Assembly: GCA_015039465.1 (NCBI GenBank)
Contig: MU130241.1
Coordinates: 62,001 to 126,000, forward strand
DNA: 64,000 bases
Reading direction: 5' to 3'
Source of the DNA: Phlegmacium glaucopus
Taxonomy: Eukaryota > Basidiomycota > Agaricomycetes > Agaricales > Cortinariaceae
The notes beneath the pieces were generated by a model. That model was given only the letters and a program-made list of their open reading frames with translations. It did no database searches and was not told the DNA's origin. Below are positions 55,378 to 64,000 of this stretch, one piece after another (positions within the stretch are counted from its first letter, which is position 1; every line of letters starts with the position of its first letter). A program made the position numbers and the translations under genes.

Positions 55378-55485
55378 NNNNNNNNNNNNNNNNNNNNNNN
55401 NNNNNNNNNNNNNNNNNNNNNNNNNNNNNNNNNNNNNNNNNNNNNNNNNNNNNNNNNNNNNNNNNNNNNNNNNNNNNNNNNNNNN
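55378..55485. other. Assembly gap (108 N)
   Basis: Run of N. True length and content are unknown. Frames crossing it are meaningless. Confidence 0.98.
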
Positions 55486-55559
55486 CGTCGTGCGTTGTTT
55501 GTCGTCCATTATGGTTGTTATTCATCGTATACGACCTGTTATAGCATGTCAGTAACTGA

Positions 55560-55885
55560 TTAAAATAGAATAAAAAAAAAATACCCCCCGAGTGGGGGGG
55601 GTTACCGTTGCTACGTGTCGTCGTCATCAGCGTTGTACTGCGGTCGTTCTTGTTTCGTTGTACACGTTGTACAGGGTCGTTGTGTCGTTGTACACGTCGT
55701 ATGTCATTGTTGTTTCGTTGGACACGTCGTACGTCGTCGTGGTACGCGTCGTTCATGTTGTTTGTGTCCGTTATCGTCGTCGTGCATCGTACATAGCCTA
55801 TTGTAACGTGTTAGTAGTGAATTAATGTAGAAGAAAATAAAAAAATACCCCCCTCACCAGGGGGAGTTACCGTTGTTACATGAAA
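55560..55885. repeat. Two copies of a repeat of about 255 bp with a C/G-run hairpin
   Basis: An A-rich run, then ataccccccgagtggggggg and gttaccgttgctac (about 55565-55615), recurs as ataaaaaaatacccccctcac and gggggagttaccgttgttac (about 55835-55880). Each has a short hairpin of a C-run and a G-run. Between and after them the sequence is dominated by cgt/gtt trinucleotides. Confidence 0.6.
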
Positions 55886-56623
55886 GTTGTCGTTGTCGTC
55901 GTGCTGCCGTCGTTGTTGTGTTGCAGCCGTCGTTCATTGTTGCTATTGTTGCTGTTGTTGTGTAGTGGGGCATTAGTACATAGTAAAAGTCGATACAAAT
56001 TGACTTACCTTTTATGACCACAGACGATGCATAGCAAAAAAAAATTACTCACATGGATGGCAGAAACAGTGATGAGGTTGCGGTTCAAAAGAAAAGTTAG
56101 GAAACAAACATGCATTATGGTTTGTTTGGATTTGTCGGAGTTTGAATGAACTTCGCACAAAATTGTTGATTCCCGTGATCCAAATCTGCTTTGATTGTGT
56201 GCTCAATTTCAACCCCTTTTGAATATAAATTAATCCAGCCATCACTAAATAGTAATAGCTATCAATGATTAAATAAGAGTAAAGTAATGGAGCCAGAAAT
56301 ATACTTTGCTCTACTGAATTAGAAGGGTGAACAATTGGGTCTATCATTGTCTATGAGATAAATGAGCAAGGGTACCGGGACTATGGACTACTATGGACAA
56401 GTGAGAGAAGGGTACCAAGACTATGGAAAAATAGGCAAAGGGTACAGGGTACTACTTGGAGCAATGCAAGCTACCAACTTTCCACAATAACTACTGAAGC
56501 TATCTAGCCCATCAGCAAACTACAGAACTTTATTTTTTTTCCTGATGTTGTTGTATACTATATACATAGCATGCATTATCTACTTTTAACATTGGGACCA
56601 TGAAACTACCGAACCCTCTCATT

Positions 56624-57675
56624 AGGGAGGTTCAAAGTTGAACGCCGTTGCCGTCGATGAGACAACACCCGGCCCGGGTGTGACGAGGTTATGACAGATC
56701 TGCCTTCATGAACTAGACTGTGTAACAGTGTAACCTTCGGAATAACTTGATATAATATTTTATTTCAACTTTGGATGTTACCAAAATGCTCCAGATCCAA
56801 GATGCACAATATATTTTGAGGAGATGATGATAACAGGACTCATTGTTGGAACCGACGTAGCGCAAGCATCTGAATTCCGGACCGGGGGTTGGTAGTTAGT
56901 CCGGCCGCAGGCCTGAAAAAATAAATTTGGACCCCTGATTTTTCATCCGAATTTGATCATTATTTTAATAAATATGAGCTCTAACATACTTTAAATAACT
57001 ATAATACATAATTCCTACTATGTTGTCAGTGGTATGGATGTGTTGGAATTGTTTTGTGAAATGTGATGGCTGAATTGATGTGCCATCATATACATCTAAA
57101 TTTAAATATTTATGTAAAATTACCATATATAGACACAACTTGTTAGTTAGTCCAGCCAGAAAGCCCTTAACAAAAAAATCGACCCCGGGTATTTTTTTCT
57201 GATCAGTGCCCCCTTGACGTAGCGGTTCCGACAGGAGCCGAGGAACAATTCGTTCCAAGGCCTCCTGGCGCCCATCTCATTCTATTTCTTTATCTGCTCC
57301 CGAGCTAGCTTCTGCGATTCTTTATAGCCTATTCTAGATAAGTAGTACTAAGTTACACCAAAAAACTGGTAGCATGTATACCTAGTATCATATCTCAAAT
57401 AAATTCCATTCTTGTGAAATCCCCTTGTTCTTACACTCATTTGGGCATTGCCCTGGACAAAAGCCACATTTAAATATTCTCCTAGCTGGGAAAAGGCCGG
57501 GAATAATCACTGGCAGTATTTGAAACTCGTTATGTCTGATAGTGGAAGCCTTGTTGGAAAGGCATAGAAGATTGCAAAGTATATCTTATCATCTACTTAT
57601 AAGTACAATGTGAAATGTGATGGCGGCATTCAACGTTCACCGTTCAACCTTCAACGTTCAACTTTGAACCTCCCT
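56624..57675. mobile_element. 1.05-kb insertion with AGGGAGGTTCAAAGTTGAAC inverted termini
   Basis: The left end is agggaggttcaaagttgaac and the right end is its complement, gttcaactttgaacctccct. In other units the flanks (ccctctcatt and attgctgcttccg) are contiguous, so this DNA is an insertion into the EF3 3' flank region. No transposase is seen. Just inside the right end are several gttcaac-type heptamers. Other repeats inside (56892-57195) may be nested. The terminus also survives at 33537-33577. Confidence 0.65.
56892..57195. repeat. Direct repeats of about 50 bp, 250 bp apart
   Basis: gtagttagtccggccgcagg with the following A/T run recurs as gttagttagtccagccagaa at about 57139. ggaaccgacgtagcg (about 56849) and the complement-like gacgtagcggttccgac (about 57215) bracket them as imperfect inverted repeats, so this may be a nested element of about 390 bp. 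Confidence 0.4.
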
Positions 57676-57980
57676 GAATAATTATTGCTGCTTCGGTTGC
57701 TCTTTCTTGGACCATTCAACTCAACCAAGACGCGGGTCGCCCTGCACAAGTATTGCGGCGGTTGCAGTGTTTAACACAAGAAAATTCAAGTATATTGGCC
57801 ATAGTATATTATAGAATTACGCGGACGAGGAAGATATTACAACAGGCAGTAGTAGCACAAGAAGAGTGGAAGAATAGTCTAAAGTGATACGCAAGCGAGG
57901 GAGAAGAGTAGAGGGCAGTGAGGGAATCCGGAGAGAGAACGGAACTGATGGTATAATATGCGTACAAGAACAGGAAAAAC
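57676..57980. other. 3' flank of EF3, ancestral source of relics T1-T7
   Basis: Directly downstream of the EF3 stop. Contains probable 3' UTR and terminator sequence and is the block found in seven other places behind beta-type A genes. Confidence 0.6.
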
Positions 57981-60900
57981 TCATAGCTCATCATCAGTAA
58001 CATCTTCACCCCTCTTTTTACGTGCCATACGCTCCTTCTTTAGCTGTAGAGAAAAAATGACAAAGAAATGAATATCTGCAAATTATAGGAATTCAAGATC
58101 AAATCATGACTAACCTTACGAGCTTCAGAAGCAGTCAGTTTCTTCGTCTTCTTCGTGTCGATCTTGTTACCCATTGCATCATATTGATCCTCCTCTTCTC
58201 CAGCTGCCTTGTCGATACGAGCACCAGATCCTTGACCTTCTACCCAGTTGTGTCCAGAAGCTTCCAGACGTCCATCACGCATAGCCCACACTTCCTTGCA
58301 TAGTGACTCGGAGAAGTCTCGGTTATGGGTGATGACGAGCACACCACCTTCGAAGACCTTGAGAGCTTCAATGAGAGCGGCGAGGGATTCACGATCGAGG
58401 TAGTCTAAAAGGAAGACAGGTGAGCAAGAGTAGAAACACAACACTAAAAGAAAACTCACTGGTAGGTTCATCGAGACACATAACGTGAGGACGACGCCAT
58501 GTTGCAGCACCAAGAACGATCTTGACTTTTTGACCACCTGAGAGACCTCTCATAGTGTTGTGGGAGACAAACTCAGGCTCAAGACCGAAGTCAGCAAAGT
58601 GTTTCTCAATCTCACGTCGAACAAGGGGACGAAGGAGACCAAGACGCTGAGCTTCACGAGTATCGACCTCGAGAACTTTCTAAAGATCACAAAAGATACT
58701 ATGAGTAAGATATACCATACAATAGAAAGGTGTAAACGGACCTTCTCGAAACCACGCTTGAGGAGGTCATCACGAGGCAACCAGATGTTTTCAGAAGAGC
58801 TAAGACCTTTCAGTGACACTTCATACTCATACGATTGCTTGAGCTTCTTCCTAGTCAAAATCTCATCGATGATACGCTTTTGGCCTTCAATGACAATCAA
58901 AGAACCATCCTTCATCTTCTGGGCCTCCTCCTCCGAGATTTGTCGGTTTGCCTTCTGCAACTCCTCCAAATCTTCACCAGTCTGGTAACGCCAGAGCATG
59001 TACTCGAGGGGAGTTTTGTCGAGATGGTTGTCAATGTGGTGGAAAGCGTGTTGGGCGACATAACCAATGACCAAGTTGGGATGCTTCCAGATCTCACCGC
59101 CCTTGTTGGCTTCCATGTCACCGATGAGGAGTTTGACGAGGGTCGACTTTCCTGAACCGTTAGGTCCAAGGACGGCGACACGAGAGGAGAGCGAGACTTG
59201 GAGAGTGATATCGTAGAGTTGCTGAACTGGTTGGGTGGGGTATTGGAATCCAACCTTGCGCCTATGAATCTATTAGACAATATTCTCAAGCAAATAAGAC
59301 AGGGACTTACATCTTAAGCAAACTCTTTTCCTTGGTTTTGACACCATCAAGAAGAGGAGGGTCAGGAAGCTTGAACTTGTAGTCCTCGGCAGCTTCAAGA
59401 GTGTAATAGGATTTGGCTTCAGGGACTTGCTGAACAAACTTCTCGAGATTGCCACGATATCTACGGAGTTTGAAGCGGTTCAAGTGAAGGACGTCAGTGA
59501 TGGTGTTGTTGAGGAAGCCAGAGTCGTGAGAGACAATGACTAGAATATAAATATTAGTAACGAGTTTCTAAAGGCATCTTAACAGCAAGAGACTGACTAG
59601 AAGTGCAAGTCTTGAGGTTCGTAAGGTAGTTCTCCAACCAAGCGACGTTGACAACATCAAGATGGTTAGTAGGCTCATCGAGGAGAAGGATATCAGCCCT
59701 GAAGAGCATAGCTCTGGCGAGGGCAAGCTTCATCTTCCAACCACCGGACAAGCTGCCGATTGCTTGAGCTTGTCGTTCATCAGAAAAGCCAACGGAAGCG
59801 AGCGTCTCGATGATTTCCTCCTTAGTGGCGAGGATACGTTTGTCACTGACGATGAACTCGAGAACTGAGGTTTCTTCCTCAGTTCCATCGATGTCGTGCT
59901 CAACGTAGAAAGTGCGGACTTCGTCGGGAGATGGGAATCCTTCGACTTGGCTTAATAAACGGTTAGCGCTATGTCTAAATTAACTATAGAAAGTCAACAT
60001 ACCCATTGGTGATGGCACGCATGAGAGTGGACTTTCCGGTACCGTTCTTACCGCAGAGACCGTAACGGTGGCCTCGCTTGAGACGGAGAGTAGCAGTGTT
60101 GAGCAAGATCTTAGCACCATAAGCTAGAGAGAATTGGCAGTTGCAAAGATCTTCGCCTTCCTCTTCATCATCAGGGACTTCACCGTCATCGGTGCCTTCA
60201 GTGGCCGAGCGGACAACCCACTCGCGGGCAACAGTGATGGGATCGGGGGTAGGGAGGATGAAAGCGAGGTAAGCAGCAAGTTTGTCCCACTCGGGAACGT
60301 CAAAGTTCTTGGCAATGACGAGGTTCTTGGCGAGAGATGAAGCGTAAATAGTGCCGACATGGCCAGGAGAAACAGTGGCACCGAGTTTCTTGTAGATGGC
60401 AACAAGTGAGCCGGCAAGCTGCTTCTCGTCAGCAAGAGCGAGAGGTGGAAGATCAGAGCCATCGCTTTCGGCAGGGACTTGACCGACTTGACGGAGGGTA
60501 GCAATAGCCTTTCCGACGACACCACGTGCTTCGGGATCACCAATAGTAGTCTCAACCTTGATCAGGCCGGGAAGCAGCTTGGGAATGAAAGGTCGGACCG
60601 TGACATGGGAGTCAACAAGCTTGCTCATGTTGTCAACAATGCTATAAATACAAAGATAAGCAAAAGAAGCCTAATGGACTTAAGATAGATTGATATCACT
60701 TACACGGCGACTTTTCGCTTTGTGGCCGTTAGCTTCTCAGAAAGACCACGAGCAAGGAGAGGGACCATGAGGGAAAGGGTGGGGGAATCTACTTCGGAAA
60801 CGAAAGTCGTAGCCGAGAGGAGGGCAATAGTATTAGGCACCTCCTCGACGGGATTAATAAGAGCCTTAATTAAAGCAGGAATAAAGCGTTCTATGTCCTT

Positions 60901-61572
60901 GTTCGATACCAGAGCGGTAGCCTTTGTCAGTGAATCACGGGCGGCCTTCTTGACGTCTGCCTTGGTGTCCCAGATAGCCTCGGCGAGGACGGGAACAATG
61001 TCGGGCATCATGCGGGCTGTTTGGACAGGGGCGCTCGTGACGAGTTGGTTGAGGATGAGCAGAGCGCCCGTCTTGATCTGCCATTTACCAGCAGTTTTGA
61101 TTTCGTTAAGAAGAGCAGGAAGGAAAAGGGGAGTTGCCCATGGGTTCATGGCAGCAACGTAAAGTCGCACAGCCTCAATGGCTGCTGTCCTGACAGCAGG
61201 CATTTTGTCGGCAAACGCTTCAAGGAGGGCGTTGTAGATACCAGAGTCGACGAAAGTGGGTTCGAGCGACTTTACTGCACCGTCGGAAACAAGGGCAGAA
61301 ATGGCATCTGCAGCGCCCTCACGAGCGGCAGGAGATTTTTTGTCGGCGAGGGCCTTGACCACAGCGTCAGCGAATCCGACGGCTTGGAGAGCGGCAGGGC
61401 CCTCTTTTTGAGCAGCAGCAGCCAAGGACTTGGCGGCAGTTTGACGAGCTGTCTTGTCAGAAACGAAGAGAGCTGACATGTTGATTTCAGCGGCGTCAAT
61501 GGGTGTGGCAGTAACTGGTTTAAGGGAGGCAGGCGTAGTAGGTGCAACAATGGAGGCAGTAACAGCTGGCAT
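57981..61572 (-). CDS. TEF3: Translation elongation factor 3 (EF3), intact, 1060 aa
   Basis: Fungus-specific ribosome-associated ATPase that promotes release of deacylated tRNA from the E site during elongation. Exons (minus strand): 61572-60704, 60641-60003, 59950-59598, 59539-59311, 59261-58742, 58679-58460, 58404-58115 and 58043-57981, total 3183 nt in frame. In order: N-terminal HEAT-repeat region (residues about 1-320), four-helix region, ABC1 with Walker [10 protein letters not shown], signature [13 protein letters not shown] and Walker [13 protein letters not shown], then ABC2 with Walker [10 protein letters not shown], signature [13 protein letters not shown] and LDEPTN, and a C-terminal basic region ending [10 protein letters not shown]. 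Length is close to yeast EF3 (1044 aa). The start at MPAV was chosen. An upstream in-frame ATG (61593) lies next to the likely acceptor of a 5' UTR intron. It is the source of the twelve EF3 coding relics. Confidence 0.95.
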
Positions 61573-62038
61573 ATCTAAAATCTGCTGAAACATGAGAAAC
61601 GCCGACAGAGCGGAAGACCAAAAGGACCAACCCTTGAAATTTGTATTGTTTTATTGAGGAAGTTGATACTGGCAAAAGGCTAGCAAGAAACAAAGGACGC
61701 TCTATTCTCTATATATTGGGTGGCTAATGTGCCTGCGGAAAGTGATATCAACAACGAGGAGAAGGGACGGGGGGAGCAAGGCTTACCTCTAATTGGGGGG
61801 AGGGAGGAAAGATGAAAGCGAGATGGAGATGTGATGAAAATTGCATTCCCTTTATATGCGGAGCTTAAATATTTAGGTGACGGGTCGCCGGGAAGTAACT
61901 CATTCTCGGCGACGCTTTTGGTAATGACTTCCGGTATCAATCAATCCACAGCCTCCACACATTGTTCCACGCTCCTCGGAGGCGGGGTACCCCATAACAA
62001 AAGTCCATTTAGTTAAAGGCTCTTTACAATCATTTCTA
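61573..62038 (-). promoter_or_regulatory. EF3 promoter and 5' UTR with a probable leader intron
   Basis: On the minus strand a donor GTAAGC lies at 61786-61781 (ccaattagaggtaagc) and an acceptor tttcag or ttttag lies just before the ATG, suggesting a 5' UTR intron of about 200 nt, common in highly expressed fungal genes. The region also separates EF3 from the stop codon of the V-ATPase gene 470 bp upstream. Confidence 0.5.
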
Positions 62039-64000
62039 CTATCTATCCGAACTCTCTTGACTAGCAAAACTCAAGGGAACAAATGCCTGTTACATATATG
62101 AGTCACATAAGGCACCACCGTGGAAAAAAAAAATAACGCACATGTCCACCTCCCTCAAAATGCTTCGAATTGGCTTCTACCCAGTGTAACCGGAGAGCAT
62201 GTAAGAATGCCGATAACCCCTAATAATAGGTAACAAAAGAAATGAAATCAGATCTCATTTGATCGTTAGGAAACACAGACCTCCATGATGCACAGGATGA
62301 AGATTGTGGCTCCGAACCAGAAGACACCCATGGCGATCAATGTGACCCAACCCATGATCGAAGTCGGTCCGAGAAACCTTTCAAGAGTCATTGTCCATAA
62401 TACTTCCGAAAGTTGCGCATGCGCCAATGAAAGAGCCCAAAGTCGAAGATACGAAGCAGTATGGGAAATACATCCAAGGCAGAATTCGATGGTATGGATA
62501 ACCTGGTGGATGACTACCTCGCTAAAATCGTGGTGCTCCTGGTAAAAATAGAACATGAACAAGCAAACCTGATAGATAAGCGAATGAAACATACAGGTTC
62601 ATCGTCGTCGGTCTGTATCAAAGGCCGTGATCCTTCTTCATCTTCCAAGCTGACACCTGGAGTTGGTTGGGGGATATCATCTCTAGGGCTATCGTTATAG
62701 CCAAGTGTCATATAGCCCTGACCTTGAGTTTTATGCATTTCCTTCCACAAGAGATAAGGCTTGGCGAGTAACAACCAAGGCACGCAAATTGCCGCAGTAA
62801 ACAATAATATCACTTGAATAGTGCCTTGGCCTCGGTACAATTTGAACTTGTCCTGCACCGTGCCAGGCGACAAGAACATTGTGATTAGCATGTTCAGGAG
62901 CGATGGCGGTTCTGTTGAGGCTTTGGACCAGTCAATAGACCATTTGTACAGGATACAAATAACAAGGTATCCAAAAATGGACTGCAAAAAAATGATTTGC
63001 GGAATGAAGTTGGTGTAGATATCAGAGTAACGCTTGAACTTGAGGTGATTGGGGACTTGTAAACACAAGGCAAACGTCATCTAACATTTCACAAATCATG
63101 TTTAGCAGATATAAATGAATGATTCAGAAGTTTACTTACGTGGATCACACCAAGGACGATCGACATTTTCATTTTATACGAATTTGCGAACACGAGGGCG
63201 TTATCTGCGCCATGCCAACCAGGGTCTAGGCCGAAAGGGTATCGGTTTTCGGTCAGGATCCCTACTGCAGTTCCATTGGTTGCTGGGAATGTCCAACCAG
63301 AAGTCCAAAGGTGAAGCGACTTGGAGAAGATATCATTGTACATGAGGCCAGTGTAGATCGAGAAGGCACCCATGAGAAGAATGATATAACGACCACTTTG
63401 AAGTAAAGCGCTTAATGACTGCTATAACTCGAATAGATGAATACCACATACAAGAAAAATTGGGCAGAGATCTAAGGGATAACCAGGCATAGATCAGTCT
63501 ACAGACACAAGGATAAACCAAAACAAAAGATACCTCTCCTAGGTCTGATTTCGCCAGTCTTCTCTCCGCCAAAATCATATAAATTGCTGCAAGGAAAATG
63601 ATGATACCATGCCCGATATCACCGAACATGACCGCGAATAAGAACGGGAAAGTAATGATCGCGAACAATCCAGGGTTGACCTCTTGGTAGGCTGAGGTAC
63701 CATAGCTGTCCATAATGGTTTGGAAGCCTTCCGTAAATCTGTTCGTCCTATGGAAAGTAGGCGGAGTCTTGGAAGTTCGCAACTCGTGCAGAATCGGTGG
63801 GACATTGGTTCCAGAACCCTCCTGGTAATTCAAGTGGGTCAGGAGATGTTTTTGCTAAAATTACTAGGGACCTACCGTAGCAGACTTCAATGCCATCTGA
63901 ATAGTGGGTATATCCCTGGTAGGTACCCAGCCCTCCGAAATCAAGGTCTTCCTACGAACATCATAATTGAACAAGTTCAACGTTTCGTAGATCATTTTCT
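62039..64000 (-). CDS. VPH1: V-type H+-ATPase subunit a (V0), C-terminal part, runs off the window
   Basis: Membrane subunit a of the vacuolar proton pump. It forms the proton half-channels next to the c-ring. Exons (minus strand): from beyond 64000 to 63876, 63821-63534, 63471-63452, 63395-63140, 63080-62595, 62538-62281, 62219-62142 and 62086-62039, in frame. Family hallmarks: [91 protein letters not shown] (with the essential Arg of the half-channel), and the C-terminal [20 protein letters not shown]. About 518 C-terminal residues are present of an expected 800-plus. A 20-nt microexon (ISAQFF plus two bases) joins the LAKSDLGE and FGRY segments. Confidence 0.92.

Larger units (their letters stand above)
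54913..56547. mobile_element. CATCAGGG-ended insertion carrying GT-rich repeats and the assembly gap
   Basis: In other units the text after a beta copy reads gcatacatattgttgtaac. Here it is split: gcatacatatt, then catcagggaaaaaaaagatg at the left end, and tttttttcctgatg at the right end followed by ttgttgta. The ends are inverted repeats (CATCAGG plus A-run), with a possible 2-bp TT duplication. The interior holds the minisatellite at 55270-55377, the N gap and two copies of a 255-bp repeat. No transposase frame is visible, though part is unsequenced. A related right end occurs near 3075. Confidence 0.55.

Noticed and set aside
55139..55756. Frames with runs of X
   Set aside because: They cross the assembly gap and simple repeats.
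60722..61476. Plus-strand frames of 146 and 151 codons
   Set aside because: Antisense to the first coding exon of the intact EF3 gene.

Overview
The window is fungal nuclear DNA, almost certainly from a mushroom-type basidiomycete. The evidence is the spliced genes with introns of about 50-110 nt, a fungus-specific translation elongation factor EF3, a V-ATPase subunit a, an F-box/LRR protein and a DUF2461 protein. No tRNA, rRNA or CRISPR array was found. The sequence has one assembly gap (108 N at 55378-55485).

Right edge (57.98-64 kb): two conserved housekeeping genes on the minus strand. The intact EF3 gene has 8 coding exons and encodes 1060 aa. Upstream of it lies the C-terminal part of the vacuolar H+-ATPase subunit a gene, which runs off the window and contains a 20-nt microexon. 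A second normal island lies at 21.5-25.9 kb: an F-box/LRR gene (minus) and an 11-exon DUF2461 gene (plus).

Nearly everything else is a decaying segmental-duplication array. Its unit carries (i) a small three-exon gene of a family I do not recognise, called family A here, encoding about 143-177 aa, and (ii) pieces of EF3. The EF3 pieces keep intron and 3'-flank sequence, so they arose by DNA duplication rather than retrocopying. Family A copies occur at about 5-kb spacing on the left (exon 3 ends near 0.2, 5.6, 10.6, 15.6 and 20.6 kb) and again at 35.1, 40.4, 46.0, 49.2 and 54.2 kb. The block 28.4-34.7 kb is inverted. Twelve EF3 coding relics and seven EF3 3'-end relics are interleaved. The first 20 kb also show a higher-order repeat of about 10 kb, which carries a second small-gene family (family B, at 3.1-3.9 and 12.5-13.4 kb, and inverted at 43.4-44.4 kb) and fragments of the splicing factor CWC22.

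Families A and B share one gene plan: three exons, both introns in phase 1, an N-terminal motif with a Tyr/Phe-rich strand and an Asn-Cys element, a short acidic second exon, and a C-terminal hydrophobic segment that looks like a tail anchor. At least eight A copies (A2-A6, A9, A10, A11, A12) and B1 can be spliced into full open frames. The others are broken. This family is the best candidate here for an undescribed system. A membrane-anchored protein with a short beta-arch or amyloid-like interaction motif is one possible reading, and it is inference only.

DNA transposon remnants sit in the array: a hAT-like MITE with a perfect 8-bp target duplication, a 530-bp TIR element inside an EF3 relic with a 9-bp target duplication, a 71-bp pogo-like palindrome, two larger TIR insertions near 55-57.7 kb, and a DDE transposase relic at 27.3-27.6 kb.
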